This document shows positions 6,275 to 14,776 of a DNA stretch of 64,000 nt, one piece after another. The notes beneath the pieces were generated by a model. That model had not been told where the DNA came from. It saw nothing but the letters and a program-made list of their open reading frames with translations, and did not search any database. A program made the translations under genes and the position numbers. How positions within the stretch are numbered: position 1 is the first letter of the stretch; each line of letters opens with the position of its first letter. Source of the stretch: Flavobacterium sandaracinum (GTDB lineage Bacteria > Bacteroidota > Bacteroidia > Flavobacteriales > Flavobacteriaceae); contig NZ_SMFN01000011.1 of the NCBI RefSeq assembly GCF_004349135.1, forward strand, positions 62,001-126,000, given 5' to 3'.

Positions 6275-6415
6275 ATACAAGAGGAAAAATTTGAACTGAT
6301 TGCAACCTCTTCATAATGAAATCAATTCATTGTGAATACTGAAAATTTTTCAGTAGAAAAAATGCTAAAGCAGGAACCCTCCTTTAGTCCTTTTCAGCAA
6401 TTATTTTTCCTCGCT
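6275..6415 (+). promoter_or_regulatory. SAM-II riboswitch and expression platform upstream of metK
   Basis: P1 is AGAGG/CCTCT (6280-6284 with 6306-6310). The loop holds ATTTGAACTGATTGCAA, close to the SAM-II consensus, and the downstream pseudoknot strand ATGCTAAAGCAGG lies at 6362-6374. Between P1 and that strand is an insert of about 50 bases with two further hairpins (TTCATAATGAA/TTCATTGTGAA and TACTGAAAA/TTTTCAGTA). GAGGAAAAAT (6281-6290) is perfectly complementary to ATTTTTCCTC (6403-6412), 25 bases before the metK start, and CTAAAG/CTTTAG (6365-6387) can hide the pseudoknot strand. These are candidate alternative pairings for the off/on switch. SAM is the product of MetK, so this is feedback control. 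Confidence 0.85.
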
Positions 6416-6437
6416 TAATTTAAAAATAATAATTATT

Positions 6438-7688
6438 ATGGCCTATTTATTTACGTCAGAATCTGTAAGCGAAGGACATCCAGACAAAATTGCAGATCAA
6501 ATTTCGGACGCATTAATTGATAATTTTTTGGCATTTGATGCTGATTCAAAAGTAGCTTGTGAAACTTTAGTAACAACTGGTCAAGTAATTTTGGCTGGTG
6601 AAGTAAAATCAAATACCTATTTAGATGTACAACATATCGCTCGTGAGGTAATCCGAAAAATTGGTTACACTAAAAGCGAATACATGTTTGAAGCCAATTC
6701 TTGTGGAATCCTTTCTGCTATTCACGAACAATCTGCTGATATCAACCAAGGGGTAGACAGAGCAAATCCGGAAGAACAAGGCGCTGGTGACCAAGGAATG
6801 ATGTTTGGTTACGCAACGAATGAAACCGAAAATTACATGCCATTGGCACTTGATTTATCTCATAAATTATTGCAAGAGTTAGCGATTTTAAGACGTGAAA
6901 ATAACGAAATTACGTATTTGCGTCCTGATGCTAAATCTCAAGTAACTTTAGAATACAGCGATGACAACAAGCCAACTCGTATTGATGCTATCGTAATCTC
7001 GACACAACATGATGATTTTGATGAAGAAGCAACAATGCTGGCTAAAATCAAAAAAGATCTTGTTGAAATATTGATTCCAAGGATTATTGCAAAAAATCCA
7101 ACGCATGCTCATTTATTCAACGATGCAATCCAATACCACATTAACCCAACTGGAAAATTCGTAATTGGTGGACCACACGGAGATACTGGATTGACAGGAA
7201 GAAAAATCATTGTGGATACTTATGGTGGAAAAGGCGCTCACGGTGGTGGTGCATTCTCTGGAAAAGATCCAAGTAAAGTAGATAGAAGTGCGGCTTATGC
7301 TACACGTCATATCGCTAAAAACTTAGTTGCAGCTGGTGTTGCTGATGAAATATTAGTACAAGTTTCGTATGCAATTGGAGTAGCTAAACCAATGGGGATT
7401 TTTATTGATACGTATGGAACTTCAAAAGTGAATTTGACCAATGGTGAAATCGCCAAAAAAGTAGAAGCTATTTTTGACATGCGTCCTTACTTTATTGAGC
7501 AACGCTTGAAGTTAAGAAACCCAATCTATAGCGAAACTGCTGCTTACGGGCACATGGGTCGTACTCCAGAAACGGTTACTAAAACTTTTACTGCTCCAGG
7601 AGGATTAACAAAAACTGTGACAGTTGATTTGTTTACTTGGGAAAAACTAGATTTCGTTGACCAAGTTAAAACTGCTTTTGGATTGTAA
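6438..7688 (+). CDS. metK: S-adenosylmethionine synthetase
   Basis: Makes S-adenosylmethionine from methionine and ATP. It is 416 residues, with the N-terminal signature [11 protein letters not shown] (residues 7-17), [15 protein letters not shown] near 115-129, and the glycine-rich phosphate loop [16 protein letters not shown] near 269-284. All three are hallmark MetK motifs. It is transcribed away from metY behind its own consensus promoter and a SAM-II riboswitch. A strong hairpin follows the stop. The start is the only ATG that gives the canonical N-terminus. Confidence 0.98.
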   Translation: MAYLFTSESVSEGHPDKIADQISDALIDNFLAFDADSKVACETLVTTGQVILAGEVKSNTYLDVQHIAREVIRKIGYTKSEYMFEANSCGILSAIHEQSADINQGVDRANPEEQGAGDQGMMFGYATNETENYMPLALDLSHKLLQELAILRRENNEITYLRPDAKSQVTLEYSDDNKPTRIDAIVISTQHDDFDEEATMLAKIKKDLVEILIPRIIAKNPTHAHLFNDAIQYHINPTGKFVIGGPHGDTGLTGRKIIVDTYGGKGAHGGGAFSGKDPSKVDRSAAYATRHIAKNLVAAGVADEILVQVSYAIGVAKPMGIFIDTYGTSKVNLTNGEIAKKVEAIFDMRPYFIEQRLKLRNPIYSETAAYGHMGRTPETVTKTFTAPGGLTKTVTVDLFTWEKLDFVDQVKTAFGL

Positions 7689-7711
7689 TGTAAAACACTG
7701 TGTTAAATAAA

Positions 7712-7743
7712 AAAGGGGATTTTGTTCAGTCAAAATCCCCTTT
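7712..7743. terminator. Bidirectional terminator between metK and the outer-membrane gene
   Basis: A 13-bp stem AAAGGGGATTTTG/CAAAATCCCCTTT with a six-base loop and A/T runs on both sides. It lies between two converging genes and can serve both. Confidence 0.9.
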
Positions 7744-7751
7744 CTGTTTTA

Positions 7752-10502
7752 TTAAATATTATACTTTAAAATAAACGTTACGAATCGGGGCAAAATAATG
7801 TTTTCATTGGCATTGAAACCATTCACGCTAAACGTATTATTCAATCTTGATCTTGTATCGAGAAGATTATTAGCCTGAATTCTGTATTCAAATTTTGAAT
7901 CTTTTTTGATGTAATTTAAACTCGCCGTCATAATTTTAAAATTATTGGCCACTCCAGTACTTTCATTTTTAAAACGATTAAATGAATAATCCCAATTGAT
8001 ATTCAACCCATTTAAGAAATAATAATTCAGCTTGACACTTGGCGTTTGCGTTGTGAAACGAGTAGAGGCTTGCTCAGAAAAATTAATTCGGTACCCTAAA
8101 TCAATGTTGGGATATTTCTTAAATTGTGTTGCCAAAGCAAGGTTATAGCCGTGATTTACATTTTCAATTCCTTGAATGAATTCCTGTGTATTGCCACCTA
8201 CTATTCTTCGGTTTAAAACAAAATTTTTGTTCCAACTGGCATTAATACCAGCTGTTGCTTTGTAATACTTTTGAAAACTTTTGGAGTAAAATAAATTACC
8301 GTTTACACTTTCATTTTCTGCATCTAAATTTAAACGGTCTGACGTAGAATAAATACTTTGGAATGAAATTCCATTTACCACTGGATTTTTTGTTGTCGTA
8401 TACCCAATATTCCCAAAAATTGTTGTGAAGTTGTATAAATTATATTTGGAATAATTCAATCTATGCGAAGTAACAAGAGAATTTTCCAGTTGTGCATTAC
8501 CTCTTGCAATGCTGTTGAAATTAGTAAAAATATTACCTTCAACTAACGAATTTACATCATTGAATCCGTTTCTTACATTAAAATTATACGTTACATTTTC
8601 AGATTTTTTCAAATCCCAACGCGCAAACATATCCGGTAAAAAACGAGTGAAATTTAATTGAAACGGATTAGCAAACTGTTGATTGTTTGTGTTGTATTGA
8701 TGAATTGAAAAACCTGGATTAAAAGTAAACTTGCCCACAATAAATTTATAATGCACCCCTAAAAACACATCATTAAAAGTATAGCGAACATCATTGTTAT
8801 AGGCCGCTTGTTCTACAGGATTAACAGAATTGTCTTCTAAAATTTGTAAAATACTTGAATTATAGGTTTGGAAAGCATTTGTATTTCCTGCCGTTAGATT
8901 CAGTATACTTTTATTTGAAATTTGATAGTAATAATCAACTTTAGCATCTAATTTATTGGTTTTAACAAACCTTGACTGTTCAATATTTAAAGTGTTTTCA
9001 TTTACAAAAACAGCACTTGGATCATTCGGATCCTGCGAGGTACTATTTTGATAGGGATTAACAGATAGCTGCGGATTATAAAAAGGATCTTCATCCTCAT
9101 ATTGATGCTGCATCTCGATTACCCATGTACTTTTTGGATTTTGCGTATAGAATAAATTAAGACTCTGATTGAATGATACCGGAGCTTGTTTCTGAAAAGC
9201 AATAACCGTATTAGAATTTGACACCATTGAACCATTGTTCATCGAACTAAAATCCGTTTGGCTATTATCCACATCTTGTTGATCATTTTTTCTAAAGAAC
9301 GCATCATAATCCAACTGAAAGTTATCATTTGCTTTGTACTTAGACCCGAATTTGGCAATAAATGCATTATTTCTAGAATCCGTTTTATTTTTTCTATTTT
9401 CTAAGGTCGCTATATTTGTGGTATTAGGTTCAAAAATACCTCTTTCAGAATTTGTAATAGACTGATTAAATGTAGCCGAATAGGCAGCAAAACCAGATAA
9501 AGTCCATTTTTTAGAAACGGAATGATTCAAATTTAAAGCACCAAATTTATCGCTGGCCTTGGCAACATTATCGCCGCCAGAAAGCCCAAAGAAATTTCGA
9601 TTTAAGTTCAATGTAGTTCCACTTCTACCAATTGTATTTCTAGCACCACCAGTTATTCTAAAAAAATCAGCAGAAGTTAGGGAGACTTCTCCAATAGTAT
9701 TCAAATTGACAATGGAGTTGATACTCGTCTTTGGGGAATAATAAAATAATTTTGGATTAAAAATATACCCTTTGTCATTCGCTAAACCACCGCTTACATC
9801 ACCAAACCAAAACTTATCTTTTCCTTTTTTAAGTTTGATATTTAGCGCAATATCATCGTTATTGTTCTCAAGGCCTTTCATTTGAGAAACCTCATTGAAA
9901 TTGCGCATTACTTGAATTTTATCTACAGCATCCGAAGGTATATTTTTTGAGCCTAATTTGGTATCTCCCTCCATAAATGGCTTTCCGTTAACAAATAGTT
10001 TAGCCACTTTTTTTCCCTCCACTTGTACTTGACCATCCGCCATTACTTCAAATCCTGGCAATTTTTTAAAAACATCTTCTAGTTTTCGCTCTTCACCTGT
10101 TTTAAAAGAATCGGCATTATAAACAATCGTATCGCCTTTTATAGAAACGGGCATTTCGCGCACAATTTCGACGCCATCTAATTCAATCCCGCCAGATTCC
10201 ATAGTAATATTTTGCACCATGTTTTCTGATAGTGTTGTCACAGTGACTTCTTTATTTTGCATTCCAAGGTAACTCAACTTAATCACATAAGCAGTATTGG
10301 GCTTTAAGTTCAAAACATACTTCCCTTTATCCGTAGTGATTGCATAGCCATCCATAGCTTTGGTGGCTTGATTGACCGCCATAACATTTGCCATTTCTAA
10401 AGGCGATTTACCTATATCTTGAATTACACCTTCTAAACGAATGTTTTGTGCGTAAGTAATTGATGCTACAATAAGGGCAATAAACAATAAAATTTTCTTC
10501 AT
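7752..10502 (-). CDS. Outer membrane beta-barrel protein with carboxypeptidase-like regulatory domain (TonB receptor-like)
   Basis: 916 residues. Signal peptide 1-18 ends ITYAQ. A CarboxypepD_reg-like Ig fold (about 20-105) holds KGKYVLNLKPNTAYVIKLSY. A plug-like segment follows (about 135-200) with KKLPGFEV, VNGKPF and IPSDAVDKIQV, then a long barrel rich in alternating aromatic strands ending FVTFILKYNI. It resembles TonB-dependent receptors but is shorter than SusC proteins, and no SusD partner is present. It is transcribed after two GLPGLI genes on the same strand, 31 bases after the nearer one, a pairing repeated at 25375-28709. The cargo is unknown; peptide or metal handling is possible. 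Confidence 0.85.
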   Translation of the reverse strand: MKKILLFIALIVASITYAQNIRLEGVIQDIGKSPLEMANVMAVNQATKAMDGYAITTDKGKYVLNLKPNTAYVIKLSYLGMQNKEVTVTTLSENMVQNITMESGGIELDGVEIVREMPVSIKGDTIVYNADSFKTGEERKLEDVFKKLPGFEVMADGQVQVEGKKVAKLFVNGKPFMEGDTKLGSKNIPSDAVDKIQVMRNFNEVSQMKGLENNNDDIALNIKLKKGKDKFWFGDVSGGLANDKGYIFNPKLFYYSPKTSINSIVNLNTIGEVSLTSADFFRITGGARNTIGRSGTTLNLNRNFFGLSGGDNVAKASDKFGALNLNHSVSKKWTLSGFAAYSATFNQSITNSERGIFEPNTTNIATLENRKNKTDSRNNAFIAKFGSKYKANDNFQLDYDAFFRKNDQQDVDNSQTDFSSMNNGSMVSNSNTVIAFQKQAPVSFNQSLNLFYTQNPKSTWVIEMQHQYEDEDPFYNPQLSVNPYQNSTSQDPNDPSAVFVNENTLNIEQSRFVKTNKLDAKVDYYYQISNKSILNLTAGNTNAFQTYNSSILQILEDNSVNPVEQAAYNNDVRYTFNDVFLGVHYKFIVGKFTFNPGFSIHQYNTNNQQFANPFQLNFTRFLPDMFARWDLKKSENVTYNFNVRNGFNDVNSLVEGNIFTNFNSIARGNAQLENSLVTSHRLNYSKYNLYNFTTIFGNIGYTTTKNPVVNGISFQSIYSTSDRLNLDAENESVNGNLFYSKSFQKYYKATAGINASWNKNFVLNRRIVGGNTQEFIQGIENVNHGYNLALATQFKKYPNIDLGYRINFSEQASTRFTTQTPSVKLNYYFLNGLNINWDYSFNRFKNESTGVANNFKIMTASLNYIKKDSKFEYRIQANNLLDTRSRLNNTFSVNGFNANENIILPRFVTFILKYNI

Positions 10503-10533
10503 CTGATAGTATTTAATGGATAGTGATTTCTAG

Positions 10534-11445
10534 TTAATTTCCAAAACGAATTTGCATTCCACCATCTCTACCGCCTCGACCTTGGTTCATTTCCCTAAAC
10601 TCTTCCATTTTTTTCACTACTGCTTCGTCATATTCTTTTTGAGAAATCACTTTTCCTTTAGTTGAAGGTTTAATTTCTCCTTTTTCTTTGGGATTTAAAA
10701 CGACTTTAGAACACAAAATAATTGTTTTACCATCATTCACTTCCAAAATCAATCCCGGCAATCCCCAATATCCTTCTGGACCTTGATTTACCGGGATTTC
10801 TGGTGTATACCAAGCCGTAATCGTAATTTCTTTTGGCAATTCTACAGCATCAAGAAAATTAGTTTTCTTCTCAGCTGTAGGCTTGTCTGATTCTTTTTTA
10901 TCTTCCTCTTTCTTGGCCTCTTCTCTTTTAGGTCTAAAGTTTCTAAAGTCAGTTGCACTTGGCGCTTTTACAGCCTTTGCTTTGTAACACGTGTAACCAC
11001 CAATCACTCTGGTCTCCCCTTCCATCTTCCATTGTAAATTGGGTAATGAATCCTTTATAAGAAACTCTTTTCCCATAAACTCTTTATCAATAGTATAGGA
11101 TTTCTCTTTTACGTTTTTGTAATAGGTTCCGCCACCGCCAGTCATCGAACTCATCATTCGCATTCCACCACCAGCTTGTGCGGTAGCGTCAAGTTTTTCT
11201 TCTTCTTTGTAAATTGATGCCGATTTATTAAAATTAAGAATAAACGTTTTTTCAAACATTTTCTTCATTCTTTCTTCAATCATTTTTTGCATATCTGGAG
11301 TCATATTTTTATTACCCTCCATTCGAGTTTTAAAATCGGAAGTACTCGTTTTCGATTCATAAACCGCCATTCCTTGAAATTCCTGAGCTTGAAGTCCCAT
11401 GAATGATGCCACTGCTAATACTAATGTGAAAATTACTTTATACAT
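10534..11445 (-). CDS. GLPGLI family protein (secreted)
   Basis: Start chosen at 11445 so that the protein begins MYKVIFTLVLAVASFMGLQAQ, a clean signal peptide; an upstream ATG at 11481 would bury it. It has 303 residues. The family motif GLPGLILEV is present about two-thirds along, preceded by the usual ITAWYTPEIPV, and the C-terminus is lysine-rich then RGGRDGG. It is an exported protein of unknown function found widely in Bacteroidota. It lies between a second GLPGLI gene and the outer-membrane protein gene, so the three probably act together at the cell envelope. Confidence 0.9.
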   Translation of the reverse strand: MYKVIFTLVLAVASFMGLQAQEFQGMAVYESKTSTSDFKTRMEGNKNMTPDMQKMIEERMKKMFEKTFILNFNKSASIYKEEEKLDATAQAGGGMRMMSSMTGGGGTYYKNVKEKSYTIDKEFMGKEFLIKDSLPNLQWKMEGETRVIGGYTCYKAKAVKAPSATDFRNFRPKREEAKKEEDKKESDKPTAEKKTNFLDAVELPKEITITAWYTPEIPVNQGPEGYWGLPGLILEVNDGKTIILCSKVVLNPKEKGEIKPSTKGKVISQKEYDEAVVKKMEEFREMNQGRGGRDGGMQIRFGN

Positions 11446-11538
11446 AACTATTGGATTTTGATAAATAAGACTGAGAAACACTATTTTTGTTACAACTGTC
11501 TAGAATTATCCATTAAGACACGAAAAATTATAAATGGT

Positions 11539-12369
11539 TTAATCCTCCTGAATTTGCAATTGAATCACACCGTCTTCGTCTTTCATCGTTTCTAGTTGTT
11601 TTTCAACTAAAATATCATATTCCATTTTAAAAATGAATTTTCCTTTTGTTGGAATTTTGACAATAATCTTTTTTAACGGATTTAAAATTAATTTTGAACA
11701 TGACCAAATAGCACCATCATCAATGACCTCTAAAATCAATCCAGGCAGCCCTTGATATTTTTCCGGACCATGACTCACTGAAATAGCAGGTGCATACCAA
11801 GCAATAATAATTTTCTCTTTTGGTGGCACTGCAGCTAATAAATTTACACTCTTTGAATTATTATTTGAAATTTGATCTACATAATCAGTAAGATCTTTTT
11901 CTGAAACTTTCACAATAGCAATTGCTTTATAGCATTCATAGTCACCTATTTTTTTTGTGCTATTTTCTAGTGTCCAATTGTAACTTGACAAACTATCTCT
12001 CACCAAATATTTCTTGGAGTCCCACTCGTTTTCAACTTCTTCAATCATTACCTTTTGAAACAAGTTTGAATACAACTTATCAACTGTAGCGTTATCTGAA
12101 CCGTTTTTCATAGCAACCTTTTGAAGCTCTTGGTAAACTGCTTCTGTTTGATTAAAACGTAATTCAAAAGTTTTTTCAAAACTCTTTTGAATTTTTTGCA
12201 TTATATCTTGATCCAATGCTTCAGAACCATTTGAAGTCTGAAAAGTAACCTTCCCAGCCATATCTTTTTTGTATTCATAATGTGCAATCCCTTGAAAATT
12301 TTGAGAGCATATTGAAGTAGAAAATGCAAAATTCAAGACAACCATACATAAGCTAAATATTCGTTTCAT
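11539..12369 (-). CDS. GLPGLI family protein (secreted), second copy
   Basis: 276 residues with an N-terminal signal peptide (about 1-22, ending STSICSQ). It shares the layout of its neighbour: NFQGIAHYEYKKD near the mature N-terminus, KKIGDYECYKAIAI in the middle, IIIAWYAPAISV and YQGLPGLILEV toward the C-terminus. Two cysteines recur in both copies (ECYKA and WSCSKL-type positions). It is first in the minus-strand GLPGLI-GLPGLI-outer membrane set and is divergent from the sensor kinase gene across a 117-base gap with three GTTAA repeats, so the response regulator probably controls it. The biochemical function is not known. Confidence 0.9.
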   Translation of the reverse strand: MKRIFSLCMVVLNFAFSTSICSQNFQGIAHYEYKKDMAGKVTFQTSNGSEALDQDIMQKIQKSFEKTFELRFNQTEAVYQELQKVAMKNGSDNATVDKLYSNLFQKVMIEEVENEWDSKKYLVRDSLSSYNWTLENSTKKIGDYECYKAIAIVKVSEKDLTDYVDQISNNNSKSVNLLAAVPPKEKIIIAWYAPAISVSHGPEKYQGLPGLILEVIDDGAIWSCSKLILNPLKKIIVKIPTKGKFIFKMEYDILVEKQLETMKDEDGVIQLQIQED

Positions 12370-12422
12370 AGTATTTTTTTTTGTTTAGAATACAAAGCAA
12401 ACACTATTATTCATGGCAAATG

Positions 12423-12449
12423 GTTAATGAAAGTTAACGTTTGTTAACC
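12423..12449. promoter_or_regulatory. Triple GTTAA direct repeat, likely response-regulator operator
   Basis: GTTAATG, GTTAACG and GTTAACC start at 12423, 12433 and 12443, exactly 10 bases apart. Tandem repeats at about one helical turn are typical OmpR/PhoB-type binding sites. The array ends 25 bases before the -7 box of the sensor kinase promoter, where an activator would sit, and also lies upstream of the divergent GLPGLI gene. Confidence 0.65.
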
Positions 12450-12474
12450 ACATTTATATTGATCAATAAGTCAC

Positions 12475-12482
12475 TATTTTTG
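12475..12482 (+). promoter_or_regulatory. -7 box of the two-component operon
   Basis: TATTTTTG matches TAnnTTTG. It ends only 4 bases before the kinase ATG, so the message would be leaderless or nearly so. No -33 TTTG is found at the usual distance, which fits dependence on an activator bound at the GTTAA repeats. Confidence 0.5.
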
Positions 12483-12486
12483 TGAA

Positions 12487-14013
12487 ATGAAAAATGTAAA
12501 ATCCAATTTTGTAGTTTATTTTATAACTGTTGTAATAGTTGTAACAATTGCCATTCAATTGTTTTGGAATATAAAAAACTACGAAGAAAACAAGCAAATA
12601 CTGCTTAATGACGTGCAAACAGCATTTGAAAAAAGTGTTGCAAATTATTATGAATTGGACATTAAAGATGATTACGTGATCTTTATCAATCAAGATACAA
12701 CCCAGAGTGAGTCTGATTTTTTTGAGCAGGTAATTAAAAGCGATGTTTTTAAGGAGGAAATCTCCAAGCGCAAAATGAAGGCTACAAATAAGCCCATTAA
12801 AACGAAGCCAAACCTGACGGTAAGTTATGATGTTACTGCGGATTCCCTTCCATCATCACATAATGATTTGATGAAAAACAAGGTTCAAACAAAAATAAAA
12901 ACCCACAACAAAAATTTAAAAACAAGAATACTAAAAGGCATTAAAAATTTTGACAGCATTACAAACCTTAAAAACAAAAAAAACATTATTTCATTTGCAA
13001 CTGTAAGAGATTCTATCGATTTCCTCTTGGTAAGCAAATCATTCGATAATCAACTTAAAGATAAGGATATTAAACTTTCCTATACAATAGAACACTACCG
13101 CTCAAACGCCCTTTTTGATCATTACAAAAATGATAGTAATTCTATTTTACCTTTAAAAATAAAGTCGAACTCAAAATACCTGCCTAAAAACGAAGAACTT
13201 GTTGTACGCTTTTCAAATCCAAAATATGTATTGTTTAAATACAGTTTAGCAGGAATACTGTTATCACTCATTCTATCATTATCTGTTATAAGCTGCCTAC
13301 TATATTTAGTTCAAATTATAAGAAAACAGAAAAAAATTGACGCCATTAAAAACGATTTAATCAGTAATATAACTCATGAATTTAAAACACCAATAACAAC
13401 TGCCTCTGCCGCATTAGAAGGAGTAAAGTTTTTTAACAATGAAAAGGATCTTGACAAAACAAATCGCTACATTGAAATCTCGCAAAATCAATTAAAAAAA
13501 CTTGAAATATTAGTCGAAAAATTTTTAGAAACTGCTTACCTAGAGAATGAACAATTACAATTAGAGAAACAAAGGGAAAACATTGTAACACTATTGTACG
13601 AGCTAGTTGATACTTTTGCAAAGTCAAATCCTAATAAAATTTTCACATTCGAAACCAACCATGATAGCATCTTACTTGATATTGACCTCTTTCATTTTGA
13701 AAATGCTATTTCAAATTTAATTGATAATGCCGTAAAACATGGAGGCGATGCTATAAAAATTAATCTGGACAAGATCCATGATGAATTAAAAATAAGTGTG
13801 AGCGACAATGGAAATGGTATTAAAAAGAAAAATTTATCTTATATTTTCGACAAATTTTTTAGAGAAGCGCAGGGGAACATTCACACTGTAAAAGGATTTG
13901 GAATTGGCCTTTTCTACACTAAAAAAATCATAGAAAAACACGGCGGAAACATTCAAGTTGAATGTAGTCCTGCTCTAACCACTTTTAGCATCTACTTCAA
14001 TGACACAAAATAA
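12487..14013 (+). CDS. Two-component sensor histidine kinase
   Basis: 508 residues. One membrane segment at about 8-28 and a second at about 253-277 frame a periplasmic sensor region of about 220 residues, lysine- and asparagine-rich and not recognised. The cytoplasmic part has the H box with His297 in ITHEFKTPITT, an N box (SNLIDNAVKHGG), G1 (SDNGNGI), F box (IFDKFFRE) and G2 (GFGIGLFYTKK). All residues for autophosphorylation are present. There is no HAMP-like linker of full length. It overlaps the response regulator gene by 14 bases, a typical co-expressed pair. The neighbouring GLPGLI genes suggest an envelope signal. Confidence 0.93.
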   Translation: MKNVKSNFVVYFITVVIVVTIAIQLFWNIKNYEENKQILLNDVQTAFEKSVANYYELDIKDDYVIFINQDTTQSESDFFEQVIKSDVFKEEISKRKMKATNKPIKTKPNLTVSYDVTADSLPSSHNDLMKNKVQTKIKTHNKNLKTRILKGIKNFDSITNLKNKKNIISFATVRDSIDFLLVSKSFDNQLKDKDIKLSYTIEHYRSNALFDHYKNDSNSILPLKIKSNSKYLPKNEELVVRFSNPKYVLFKYSLAGILLSLILSLSVISCLLYLVQIIRKQKKIDAIKNDLISNITHEFKTPITTASAALEGVKFFNNEKDLDKTNRYIEISQNQLKKLEILVEKFLETAYLENEQLQLEKQRENIVTLLYELVDTFAKSNPNKIFTFETNHDSILLDIDLFHFENAISNLIDNAVKHGGDAIKINLDKIHDELKISVSDNGNGIKKKNLSYIFDKFFREAQGNIHTVKGFGIGLFYTKKIIEKHGGNIQVECSPALTTFSIYFNDTK

Positions 14014-14686
14014 AATAACAGCCTTGCTTGCAGAAGATGAAGAAACGCTGGCTCAAATTATAAAAGAAAGTCTTGAAACAAGGAATTTTAAAGTTTTACA
14101 TTGTCATAACGGACAAGAAGCCATGGATACTTTTTACAAAGTCAAACCTGATGTATTAATCCTAGATGTGATGATGCCTATAAAAGATGGCTATAGTGTT
14201 GCGTTAGAAATCCGAAAAACAAATAAACATATTCCAATAATTTTCCTTACCGCGAAATCACAGACACAAGATGTAATTGAAGGATTTAAAAGTGGAGGAA
14301 ATGATTACCTAAAAAAACCATTTAGCATGGAAGAATTAATTGTCAGAATACATGCTTTATTGAACAGAGAGGAAATAGCTTCAGAGGATACAATCTTTGC
14401 CATTGGGCAGTACAATTTTAGTAGGACAAAACAAGAGTTAGTTTTTCAAAATACAATACAAAAGCTAACCAATCGAGAATCTGAACTTTTACATTGCTTG
14501 TATCAAAACAAAAATCGCATAATTGAACGGTCTATTATATTGAATCTTTTATGGGGAAATGAAGATTTTTTCACCACTCGCAGCATGGATGTTTTTATAA
14601 CTAAACTAAGAAAAAAATTAGATCAAGATGGCTCAATAGAAATTATAAACATTCGAAATCAAGGGTACAAACTACTCTGCCCTTAG
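14000..14686 (+). CDS. OmpR/PhoB-family response regulator
   Basis: 228 residues. The receiver domain (1-120) has the acidic pair EDEE near 11-14, phosphoacceptor Asp56 in LILDVMMP, Thr in FLTAKS, and the conserved Lys near 104 before Pro. The C-terminal winged helix (about 130-228) has the family pattern KLTNRESELLHCLYQN and TRSMDVFITKLRKKL ending with the wing INIRNQGYKL. It is the cognate partner of the overlapping kinase gene. The GTTAA repeats upstream of the kinase are the best candidate binding site, implying autoregulation and control of the divergent GLPGLI set. Confidence 0.94.
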   Translation: MTQNKITALLAEDEETLAQIIKESLETRNFKVLHCHNGQEAMDTFYKVKPDVLILDVMMPIKDGYSVALEIRKTNKHIPIIFLTAKSQTQDVIEGFKSGGNDYLKKPFSMEELIVRIHALLNREEIASEDTIFAIGQYNFSRTKQELVFQNTIQKLTNRESELLHCLYQNKNRIIERSIILNLLWGNEDFFTTRSMDVFITKLRKKLDQDGSIEIINIRNQGYKLLCP

Positions 14687-14776
14687 GAATTATATATTTT
14701 TTATCAACTCCTATTGAATAATAGAATAAATGTGGTCTTTGGAATTAAGAAAAGATTTAATTGTACTTTTACCTTC

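Noticed and set aside
7752-10502. SusC-type polysaccharide utilisation locus
   Set aside because: No SusD partner, no glycoside hydrolases or sulfatases, and the barrel is shorter than SusC.
12463-12693. 76-codon minus-strand ORF over the start of the kinase gene
   Set aside because: Lies antisense to a well-supported histidine kinase and covers its promoter; low-complexity hydrophobic composition.
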